From: Pomacea canaliculata | Taxonomy: Eukaryota > Mollusca > Gastropoda > Architaenioglossa > Ampullariidae | Direction: 5' to 3' | Length of the DNA stretch: 64,000 bases | Assembly: GCF_003073045.1 (NCBI RefSeq) | Contig: NC_037595.1 | Coordinates: forward strand, 14,296,252-14,360,251 | Part shown: positions 52,435-62,581 of the stretch, piece by piece | Position numbering within the stretch: position 1 is the stretch's first letter | Layout: each line of letters opens with the position of its first letter | Position numbers and translations under genes: made by a program | Notes under the pieces: generated by a model | Told to the model about the DNA's origin: nothing | Database searches by the model: none | Seen by the model: only the letters and a program-made list of their open reading frames with translations

Positions 52435-52650
52435 ATTGTGCTATCCCCATTTATTAAATTTAAAAAAGTCAAAATCCCCAAATTTTTGGTCGTTGGAGTG
52501 GGAGACAGAACTTTTCGTCAGGCCTTTTTATTACCTGCCAAACCTCTTGGGAGTCTATTCAACAACTGGAAAGGTGCGCTGCGACCTACGGGTATCGAAC
52601 TCAAGAGCGCCCGACTCCTGGCCGCCAGAGTTCTAACCACCCGGCTACCT
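52435..52650 (-). mobile_element. tRNA-derived SINE (third family)
   Basis: On the minus strand the head reads CAGGTAGCCGGGTGGTTAG, with box A at 52633-52647 and box B GAGTTCGATACC at 52591-52602. A GC-rich stem (GGTCGCAGCGCACC) follows, then a body ending in T-rich sequence. Flanking sequences TAAGTCTAG (52426-52434) and TAAGTCTCTAG (52657-52667) may be the target-site duplication with a two-base change, which would place the ends as given. The head differs from those of the other two SINEs. Confidence 0.75.
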
Positions 52651-53546
52651 GTGTTGTAAGTCTCTAGCAGACCCTTGATTAGGCTGTTAATACATCTTAG
52701 ACTGCTGTAACTGTACCTCTGTATAACATTACCTGTAAGTCGAGATTACACTGCTTGTAAGTCGATGTTAAGCTACTTTGAATCCAGATGACACTGCATG
52801 TAAGTCTACATTACAATGTAAAGTATACTGCTCTGTAACTACAGACTATACTGTCACAGCTACAAACATTTAAAAAGCTATAACTTATCACAGAGTCCCT
52901 CAAGACTCCAGGCCAGGAATGTTTCCCAGTGTTCAACTGTATCACAGCGACTGTTCACTCAGCTGCTATTCCTCTTTGAAGACTGAACAACAGCACGGAG
53001 AACTCGAGAAACCGATTTAATCAAGATACCTTGCTCTCCGTGCGAACAGTTGTTGATTTGAAGACAAGCAGAAACTTTGAAGTTGTATACGATGGTCTGA
53101 GGATTAGGGAGATAACAGGAGGGCAGCACGACACCACCTGCAACAAGGGGCGACAAGAGGAAAGGGACATAACTCCACAGCCACGTGGTCCACAGGTAAA
53201 CTACTGATGGCTGAAGCACGCCAAGAATGCCAAGATTAACCGACAGCATTGTGTTACACCTGTCGCCATTTCCACAAATGAACCCAGTGAGTTGGGTGGG
53301 GAGGACATTGTCACCGGGGGACTACAGCTTCACCCTCCCAACGGTCAGGGACCCGCTACAGTAATTAATCTGTTCTCACTCAATGCGCAGTCGCTCGTTT
53401 CACGAGGATTCTAGAATGATCTCGTTGCATAAACAGCAAAAATAACCGGGGATTAAACTACAGTTTACTTGAAACGTGGATACATTTACTTAACTCTGCA
53501 TTTTATTTTTAGCACTGGTGACACGTGTGATAGGAAGGGTGGCGTC
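52651..53546. other. Intergenic, no feature seen
   Basis: Several GTAAGTCNA-like phrases recur at 52735-52805, but there is no clear repeat array and no gene. Confidence 0.45.
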
Positions 53547-53678
53547 ATGGCGACAAAGGTGTGTCATGTGTGGTGCCTGTGTCTGGTGGTAGTGTCAGGT
53601 GTGGTGCCTGTGTGTGGTGGTAGTGTCATGTCATGTTGCTGTAAAACACAGAATGCAAACCCCTGTTCCCGTTGGAAG
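53547..53678 (+). CDS. Possible first exon of a small secreted Cys-rich peptide
   Basis: The frame MATKVCHVWCLCLVVVSGVV begins after a fair Kozak context and looks like a signal peptide. It is followed by SCCCKTQNANPCSRWK and a good donor (AAG|GTAAAT) at 53678, exactly in phase 0. A Cys-cluster after a signal peptide would fit a neuropeptide or defence-peptide precursor. Against it, a 31-bp tandem duplication (about 53560-53634), not a multiple of three, creates much of the hydrophobic part, and no second exon is evident. No family is recognised. Confidence 0.25.
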
Positions 53679-53840
53679 GTAAATGCTCATCATCTGTTAC
53701 ACCTGTCGGCCGAAGGCCAAGAAGGGACGGAACGTCAGCGCGTGGAGGTTGACGTTGTTTACAACAAACGTCAGATTAATCTGCCGTCGGAATTCTGGCC
53801 GTTACTCGCGTTACCATGCCTGCACGAGGTCTGCAGTTGA

Positions 53841-55013
53841 TAGCACACGTTGAGATGTCAAAGGTCAGCACAGAGAACAATAAAGGCCGAGAATCACAGA
53901 CATGAATTCCACTCAGTTCCCACAATGAACAAGTGGACTGGAGATGAAGATGGAGCAAGCTTCTCACGACTTTACAGTGAAAAGACAAACTAAATAAACA
54001 CACTGAACCAGCTGAGCACAAAGAGTGCTTCAGGCGATTTCTCCGCGTTCACTATGAGAACGAGGCCAAAGTACAAAGTCACTCTCGGTTTGACTATGAA
54101 CATGGAGACGACGCGAAATCTCGTGTTGACGGAGGTAAAGAAGCTAAAACTTAAGTGGAGATCGAGATCGAGGACCTTTGCCAAAAAAAAAAAAAAAACT
54201 AAGAAAATTTATTGCAAGTCTATTGTTGACTTTCAGAATTGTTTCGTGGTTACGGATGTTCAGCTGTTAAATGGTTTCCAAACCCTGACAACCTACAACA
54301 TCGCGAGAGGCTGAGTTGGTCTCGACAACCAGGAGCAGTCCAGAGACAGACATCTCCATAGTATGACCGTTTCATTGACCTTCTCTTGCTTCCCCAAACA
54401 CAATCTCGTATTCCACACTATGATCCCCAATCCTCTCTTCATCAGCTCACCATTTGATTCACACAGAGAGAAGCACTCAGTATGTAAACTCATAGTAAGC
54501 GCAGGGACAGCGGGATGGGAGAAAGCATTTGTCAACAGGATGTCTCCACCATGGATCTGTATCAGTTGTTTTTATGCTCAGAGAGAGAGGAAGGAATGGG
54601 TCAGTAGCCAAGCATGTAATATTTGTCTCACAGGTATGTGTTGTGACCGTGAAATGAGCGTTGGGCGACCCTGACCCTGCGCCCTCCGAGTGAAATGTGT
54701 ATCACGAGAGTCTGGGCGTGCCCTGTGACCTATGCCCTGTGCCCTGTGTGCAAACTGTACATCCGTGCTGCGACTGTTATTTATTGCCCGGCTGCTAACC
54801 TCCTTCCTCGGCTTTGCGAGGTAATATTTTCACACTCACATTCCACCTGTTAATGCATTCGCTGAAAGTTAGCAACACCTGTGCCAAGCTGCTGTCCTCC
54901 TGATCTTCTAAAACAAACCTGAACACAAGCGGCTCTATACCCTAGGGTCTAGCCCTATCATTAACCTGCTCTTCGTTACACCATGCGGGACTGTCGACAT
55001 GTACGTGACATTT
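53841..55013. other. Intergenic, no feature seen
   Basis: 3' flank of the large minus-strand gene. No coding or RNA signal recognised. Confidence 0.45.
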
Positions 55014-55052
55014 TATTTTATTTTTTTATTTTATTTTATTTTTTTTTTTTTT
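55014..55052 (-). other. Poly(A) signal cluster of the MARCKS-like gene
   Basis: On the minus strand an A-rich tract with several overlapping AATAAA hexamers follows the TAA stop (55075-55077) within about 60 bases. This suggests the long exon is terminal, although the stop overlaps a GTGAGT donor-like sequence. Confidence 0.5.
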
Positions 55053-55074
55053 GCCGAAGACGGCCTAAAGTCTG

Positions 55075-58000
55075 TTACTCACTGTTAGCCTCCAGACGTT
55101 CTGAAGCCTTGGTGTCGCCAAGCATGTCGGGAAGAAGACAGTACCCATGCAGCGAAACCCCATGTGGACTGGAGCTGGCGGCACTGGCGCCTTCGTCTGG
55201 CAAAGGTGAACCACTCACACCGCTGCACGTGCTGCCGACGTCACCGTTGCCTGGCAGCTCTCGCGTTTCTTCAGCCGTCCCACATGCTTGCCCACACGCC
55301 TGCCCACAGCACTCTGCCCCCGATGCCTGCCCACAGCTCTCTTGGATCGTCCCTGAGTCGTGAGCAGCATTGGTGTCCGAAGCCAGACAGGTAAGGGGCA
55401 CCAATACCGTGTCCCCGTCATCCCTGTGATAGGTAGTGTCCCCCGACTGATGACTGTAAGAAAGCGTTTGAGAGAAAGTGCAATCAGTTGTAACGGATAC
55501 ACCATCCTTCTCCGTTTCTTTCTCTCCTTTCTCTGTATCTGATGTCTGCTCCACGATGTCACGGTCCTTACACGCCCTCGCTGATTCTGTCACCTCTACA
55601 GTGACCCCGGCGATTGATGAACCTGTGACGTCATCGCTATCAGAAGCGCCATGTGACCTCCCCTTCTCGTCTGCAGCGTCATCACTGTCGGAAGAGCCAT
55701 CTGAGCTGTTCTCAACATCAACAGTCTTCTTATCCCTCAAGTGCTGAAATGATTCCACATCCTGCGCGCGCATCTTACTGCCGGTGACTTGTGCACCCGC
55801 CTCATCTGCAGGAATAACGTGAGAGTCATCTGCATCATTCCACGGGTGACTATCTGTGGGGACACAGAGCTCAGGCCCAGGGACCGCCCCTCAACGACGT
55901 ACACTTCACGATAAGTGTCTCCCCCCTCAGCAGTGTCCTCAGCACCTTCAATGAGGTCGAGGTCACCCTCTTGTCCTGAGGTTGGTCGCCACTCGCCGTC
56001 GACCTCCTGTGATGACGTCACAACCACCTGTAGGGTGGACACGAAGAGTTCCCCAGAGAGCAAGTCCCCAGCATCACTACCGACAATGTCGTCACCGTCA
56101 CTTGTAGTCGACCGCCTTCTCTCGCTTCCACTGCCAGACTTTTGCTCACCAGACCTTTCTTCATCCTCGGAGGTCGCGAGCTGCTCTAGCGGCATCGTTG
56201 GGAGGGTTTCGCGTGTCTCCTCCTGTCCATCCACAGCTTCACAAGCCGGGGACAGGGAGGCTGGATGATACTGGATGCTGGCGCCGCACGACGATCTGAT
56301 GCTGAGCGAGGAGTTGTCGCGGTTGTCTGCACTGCTGACCGGCTCGCCAGGTCGTCGGGGGCGCTGTCTTCGTGAAGGTGGGGTGGTTGCCAGGGTGTCC
56401 ACGCTGCGCGGTTTAGTCAGGTTCACGCGCTTCACCTCGGACATGCGCACTTCCCCTGTGATCCTCCTCAATATGGCCGTGCGAAGACGGGGACCTAACT
56501 CAATCTTCTTCAGAGGACTTCCGCTGGCTTCGCCAGTTTCCGGAGACCGCACAGCTTCCTTGGTGCGCGGAGAAAGCCGGATGTATGGTGTCCAGTCAGT
56601 CTCTCCCCACGAGGCGGATAGCGACTCAGAAACGTCTGACAGCGAGTCGTTAGGAATGTCCCTCACCTGATCCACCTTCGGAGTTTCTAGGGTGTCATCA
56701 TCCGGGTATGGACTTTCGGGTAGATCTGGAGGACGACCGTCGGGTTTCTCATCTTTCCGTTTGGTTTGCAGAGACTCATCCACCTTGATGACAGAACTTT
56801 CGATAGAGGAGATGATGTCATCACCATGAAAACCTAATGACACGACCTTGTCACCTTCCTGCACTGCGCTGTTTGGACCAATGACAACCTCTGTCTGTCT
56901 CGTGACCTCCCCCTGTGGTGACCCCAGCTCGGCCACAATGGCGGGCGACACGTGTACGGCCTCCAACTTCACTGTCTGTGCCACTGTCAACGGTTCCTCT
57001 ATAGGTTCTGTCGGTTCCTCCTTAAAATCAGAAGGTGGAGCGTGTGAAGACTTCACTGTCTGTGCCACAGTGAACGTTTCCTGGGCAACCTCATTGGGTT
57101 TACTGAAAATGGCGGATGATCGAAAGCGGGTGGATTCTTCTGCTGCTGTTAACGGTACAATCAGCTCATCGTCCACTTCTGTCTTTGGTTCTTCTATGAT
57201 TTTGACCGTCACCTCTATTTCTGTCAGTTTACCCTTCTCTTTAGTTTTCTTTTCTTTGGCCTCTCTTTTCTTTTCTTCTTTCAGTCTTTTCTTTTCGTCC
57301 TTAGCCGCCTTAGCTCTGGCTTTCTCTTCCTTCTTCTTCAAGGCCTTCATTTCCTTTTCTCGCGCTCTGAGTTGAGCAGGAGACAGAGGTGTAGGAGTTG
57401 TTTCAGTTGTCTCACCCACGTGCTCTTTCATTTTCTGTGGTCCGATTTCTGGATGCGAACCGTGAAGTCCAACTGTTGCCTGCGGCAGGATGTTCTCTTG
57501 GACCTCCTGCAACTCTGTTGTTTGGCCTGGGGTGTCCACCTGGACATGAAATTTCATCGGTGATACCTCTGTTCGTAGTGAAGTATCTACAAGTTCTTTC
57601 TGTGAGGTTGTTGCTGTGTGTGGTACGATGTCTGCCTCTGACTTGTGCACTTCTCTTTTTTCTTCTAGAACGTCTAACCTCTGGGGCAGGTGAGTTTTCT
57701 CTACAGTTATCACAGTCACTTGCTTCACCTTTTGTTTGGCTTCACAGGTGACATCACACAACATCGTTTTCGCTTCTTCTTGATTGGTTTCACCAGCGAC
57801 AGAGGGCAAAGAAATCTTCTGTTCTTCTTTAGTTTCCATAGCAATGTAACCAGAAGGCAAAGAAATCTGCTTTTCTTGTTTAGTTTCCATAGCAATGTAA
57901 CCAGAAGGCAAAGAAATCTGCTTTTCTTGTTTAGTTTCTGTAGTAATAGAAGGCAAGGCAACCCTCGGTCCTTCCTGCTTAGCTTCACAAGCAACCAAAG

Positions 58001-61000
58001 GCAAGGAAATTCTTTGCTCTTCTTTTTCAGTTTCTATAGCAACAAAAGGTAAGGAAATCTTCCTCTCTTCTTCTTTAGTTTCCATAGCAACAAAAGGTAA
58101 GCTCACTTTCGGTTCCTCTTGTTTATGTTCACCACCGGCAAAAGGCAACGAAATTTTCTCATCTTCTTTAGTTTCCATAGTAATAAAAGGCAAGGTAACT
58201 CTCGGTCCTTCCTGTTTGGGTTCATCAACAACGAAAGGCAACGAAATTTTCTGCTTTTCATCTTTAGTTTCCGTAGCAACCAAAGAGAATGAAATCTGCT
58301 GCTCGTCTTCTTTAGTGTCCATATCAATAAAAGGCAAAGTTATCATTGGTTCTTCTTGTCGAGGTTCACGGGCAACCGAAGGCAAGGAAATCTTCTGGTG
58401 TCCTTTTTCAGTTTCCTTAGCAACAAAAGACAAAGGAACCTTCTGCTCTTCTGCTTTAGTTTCCATAGCAATGTAACCAGAAGGCAAAGAAATCTTCTGC
58501 TTTTCACCTTTAGTATCTATTGTAATAAATGGCAAGGTAATCCTCGGTCCTTCCTGTTTGGGTTCATCAACAACCAAAGGCAAGGAAACTTTATGCTCTT
58601 CTTTTTCAGTTTCCATAGCAACAGAAGGCAAGGTAACCATCGGTTCTTCTTTCTGATGGTCATCAACGACAAAAGGCAAGGCAAATGTTTCTCTAGTTTC
58701 GACAGCGATGAAAGGTAAGGTACCCATTGCTCCCGCTTTTTCAATTTCACCGGTGATAGAAGGCAAGGCAGCCTCTAGTTCCTCCACTTTAGTTTCACCG
58801 GCGATAAAAGGCAAAGTAAATGTCGGCCCTTGTTGCTTCTTACTTTCACCAGAGACCAAAAGAAAATCTGTATTCTGGTCTTTTTTCGTGTCGATGGAGA
58901 CTAAAGGCAAGGTTATTATCTCCGAGTCTTGTTTAACTTCGTCAGCGATGAAAGGCAAGAACATGTTCTGCTCTTCTTTAGTTTCATCTGCGATGAAATG
59001 CGCTGTTATCTGCTGCTCTTCTTCTTTACTCTGGGCAGCGATAAAAGGCAGTGTCACCTGTTCTTTAATTTCGCCGGCGATGAAATGCGAGGAGATCTGC
59101 TCGTCTTTCATTTTGCCAGCTTTAGCTTCACCAGTGATGACAGGTAAGGTAACATTCTCCGGCACTTGCTGGGTGTCACTGTAAGACCAGGTGAGCTGTT
59201 CCTCGTCTTGTTTAGTTTCTACGCACCACGGAGAGGTGATAAACCCTCCTCTCTCTTGCCAGTCCTCGCCGTTTTCGTCTGTTTCGAAACCAACGACGAC
59301 TTTCTCAATGTCTTCGTGATGCGATTTCCAGACACTGGCCTGCAAGCTTTGTTCATTGCCGTCCTTCGTGATTTATTTCTTTCATAGGAAATCCAAGAAT
59401 TCCTTCGTACTTCAAACTCGGAGTTTTTCCCACATTCTCCTGGCTGACTTCAGTTTCTACAAGCAGTCCAGGAGCCGCAAGTCCCTGGCACTCAACGATC
59501 TCCACAGCACATGGCAGCTCTTGACCTCCTGATAGGTCAGCAAAGGTCTTATGTTCTTCATCTGTTGGTATCCTCACAGTCCGGACATCTGTCGGTGTTG
59601 GATGATCTCTGTCGGTGCCAGGCAGTGCTGGCGTGTCACGTGACAAGCTCGTCACAGACAGTTCTCCACCCGTGACACCCGTGGTCTCACCAGAAGCTTC
59701 TGTGTGTTGGCGGGTGTTGCTGTACTCACGGTCAGTCCACTGTCGGTGAGCTGACGGGTACTCACCACCACAACACTGTCTGACTTGCGTTTCTCGGCCT
59801 TTGCCTTCACAGTCCTTTCTTTCTTCTTTGGTGTTTTGCTCTTCTGGTGGTTGTCTTTCTTTTTCTTCACCTTGACATCCGCTTCGTGCTTACTTTTCTC
59901 CTTCTCATCTGAAAATAAGGACTTTCAAGTACAGAGGAGAGAATGTATAATAACTGCAGTATTGCTATTCTCCCTTCCTCTCCCCTCTCGCTCTTTTTCG
60001 CTTTCGCTCGCCATCACGGTCACTCATAAACATGTACACAGAGAGGAACATCTACACAGATAAACATGTACACAAAGAGGAACATCTACACAGATAAACA
60101 TGTACACAAAGAGGAACATCTACACAGATAAACATGTACACAAAGAGGAACATCTACACAGATAAACATGTACACAGAGAGGAAACGTGTCTCGTGTCCA
60201 TGTTTACACTAGGCAGTCACGTGTCAGCGCGCGCTGGTGTGACAAGCTGTGTAATCAGTCACCTGAGTGTCTGTGATGACATTGTAATCGAGAAATGCTT
60301 ACAAACCTATCAGTAGAAACCAATAAATATTTACCGTTTGAAGACAGCGAAACTGTGTCAACTGTCTGGTCATGTTCTGTTTCTTCTGTTATATCATCTA
60401 CACCTTGCTTGAAAATACCTGCAACAGGTATACAATAACATAACATATTACATACATTGTCATGGCGACACCTGTATGCTACCTGTGTAGCAGATGACAA
60501 ACAGTTAATTTGTAGACCAGTTCGGGAAAATGTCTTAATGGAGCACACATGTGAAGTAGGCAGGTGAGGCCACACAGGTAATGTCACAGAAGCTGGTGTC
60601 AAGTCTGATGCTGATGAATGCCGGAAGTTACAGCTGCGTGCAAGCAAGTGTATTTTTGTAAAAGTATTTTGTCTTCTTCCTAACATTTTATGAATTGAAA
60701 TTACTTTCTGATGGTGTAAATGTTTCGATGTTTTACTGCAAACACCTGTCTACCTGTCAAATGTACATCGTGTACCCACCATGAGAACGTCGGGTTTTGA
60801 TGGTTCCATCCTCCTCGTCGCTGTCTGGTGCGCGGAGTGCTGGCGGGCATGAAATGGGCCGCACGCCGTTCGCTTCTTTGTTCAACTTCCGGCGGCGCTT
60901 GCCTGAGGCGTTCTTCTTCAGGCTGAAGCCGAAACGCTTTTTCTTTTCTTTCTTTTTATCTGGAAATATTTGATATATTTTGGGATATTATTTATTGTTT

Positions 61001-61710
61001 AAAAAAAATCATCATACTTCTGCGCTTGCAAAGGTGTAAATAAAATATGTAGTGCACGCAGAACGTGTGTGTTCTTGTAACATGGTCATGCTTATGTCCT
61101 GTTTGTACAGCAGGACCACTCACGTGCTCTTGTTCTCATGACATCATCACTCACACCTTGTGTTCTCGTGACCTGACCACTCACACCTCGTGACCTCAGT
61201 GACATGCCGCGCCTACCTGGTGACGAGGTGCTGCTGTCAGGTGTCGGAAGAGCAGCAGCATCTGCCCCGTTGCCTTCATCGTCTTTATGGACGGTAGCCA
61301 CCAGCTTCACAGATCCTTTGTTATCTCTTCTGATGTCGCCGTTCTCCGCATCGTACACTGGCAGCTCACTGTCCCTCTGTCCGGGAGTGTACGACCCCCT
61401 TCTGGAAACACCTACACACACAAGAACACACACACTGTAACTCTCAGAATGCTTCGTGACATGTTACAACACTACAATCAGCAGCCACCTCCAGCCATCA
61501 AACTCATGTTTTACCCAAACATCCTCATCATTGTCTAGGATGAGCGAGTGAATCGACAACGAACTGCGGCCTGAGTTGGGCGGCAACTAGTTTTTATTTC
61601 TACTTCATCCGAGAGCGACAAAACAGTTTTAAGCCACAAATATTTGTTACATTTTCTGAAACAGATTGAAACATTAAATTAGAATAAAAAATATGTTTAC
61701 CTTGACCCAT
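55075..61710 (-). CDS. Myristoylated MARCKS-like protein with a 17-aa repeat array (five exons)
   Basis: Minus-strand exons are 61710-61701, 61411-61217, 60959-60780, 60418-60335 and 59908-55075, all joined in phase 1 at GT-AG sites, about 1,770 residues. Exon 1 encodes only MGQG; splicing gives MGQGVSRR, an ideal N-myristoylation signal (G2, S6, R7). Exon 3 carries DKKKEKKKRFGFSLKKNASG, which closely resembles the MARCKS effector domain (KKKKKRFSFKKSF): a Lys block with Phe residues and a Ser, able in MARCKS to bind acidic lipid, actin and calmodulin. The last exon holds about 27 copies of a 17-residue repeat (57766-59153), a Lys/Glu-rich coil (57235-57350), a basic segment LRTAILRRITGEVRMSEVKR, and an acidic Ser-rich C-terminus. 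Three one-base frame breaks lie in the last exon: within 59700-59745, at 59371-59374 and in the C run 55887-55890. It is probably a membrane-anchored scaffold like MARCKS, Drosophila Akap200 or AKAP12; the repeat array is not known to me. Confidence 0.8.
57766..59153 (-). repeat. Coding tandem repeat, about 27 units of 51 bp (17 aa)
   Basis: The unit approximates KISLPFVAMETKEEEQ, with fixed LPF/LPS, a small hydrophobic pair, an acidic residue plus T/P-K, and a charged linker. Some units are 19 residues through an SGYIAMETK form. Two adjacent units at about 57838-57945 are almost identical at the DNA level, a sign of recent unit duplication. A higher-order alternation of ETK and EPKQEGP linkers suggests growth in blocks of two or more units. 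Confidence 0.9.
60028..60183. repeat. 34-bp minisatellite, about 4.6 copies
   Basis: Units of AAACATGTACACAAAGAGGA plus ACATCTACACAGAT start at 60028, 60062, 60096 and 60130, with a partial fifth copy. It lies inside the last intron of the MARCKS-like gene. Confidence 0.95.
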
Positions 61711-62301
61711 GGTCTTTACCCTCAATTGGTGATGAGGCTAAGTCATAAAATCTGCAACAAAAAATATGTTTGATAAATCTCAGACATTTCGCCTGTTTCT
61801 TGTGTGGGAGATCACTACCTACTACATTAACATTCGTGACTCATTTCTGTCTTCTTTCCTTTGACTATAGTTTGGGTTTGGCGCCCACAGCACAAGGTAG
61901 CTTTACTCCAAGCTCTGAAGCCAGAACACCTACCCACGAGGTAGTGGAATACCTTGTGAAACCCACTTGTGCATCCACTGTAACAAACCTTAGCTCACTG
62001 GAATACACAGGCTGACGAGAGGGGGGGACAGGGTTGGTGTACCCGGGCCCGCGGCTGTCAAGGGGGCCGGCCTTGGTCAGTGGATTTTTTTCTTCTTCTC
62101 TTCTCCTTTCTTTTTCTTTAAGAAAGGTCTAAGGACAGAACACCCAAGCATTACACATGCAGAAGTTGAGTTTGAGTGTAGATTATTGAGATTCGAATTG
62201 AACATACATTATATACTGGAAAATAATTACGATTACAAGTACAAGGGCCCGGAGAGGTCTGTCCCGTGGCCCGGGCTGGCTCTCGGCGGCCCTGGGAATA
62301 C
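61711..62301. other. 5' flank of the MARCKS-like gene
   Basis: Contains two unusual GC-rich stretches (about 62020-62075 and 62245-62300) rich in GGGCCCGG-type runs in otherwise AT-rich DNA. No gene is recognised. A 5' UTR exon of the MARCKS-like gene may lie here or further right. Confidence 0.4.
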
Positions 62302-62581
62302 ACACTGACACACTGTGACACCCATTCACTGACACATTGTGACACCCATTCACTGACACACTGTGACACCCATTGACTGACACACTGACACCCATTAACA
62401 GACACACTGTGACACCCATTGACTGACACATTGTGACACCCATTAACAGACACACCGTGACACCCATTGACTGACACACTGTGACACCCATTGACTGACA
62501 CACTGTGACACCCATTAACAGACACACTGTGACACCAATTGACTGACACATTGTGACACCCATTCACAGACACACTGTCAC
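62302..62581. repeat. 24-bp minisatellite, about 11-12 copies
   Basis: Tandem units of GACACACTGTGACACCCATT plus four variable bases (CACT, GACT or AACA). Because 24 is a multiple of three, more than one minus-strand frame stays open across the array; these are not called as genes. Confidence 0.95.

Noticed and set aside
55215-59184. Long plus-strand frames over the MARCKS-like gene
   Set aside because: They are antisense shadows of the repetitive coding exon; the minus strand has matching splice phases, the start and the domain motifs.
59716-59745. Possible 30-base intron (GTGAGT...ACACAG) explaining the frame change in the last exon of the MARCKS-like gene
   Set aside because: Too short for a spliceosomal intron; a single missing base explains the change better and matches the pattern in other genes here.
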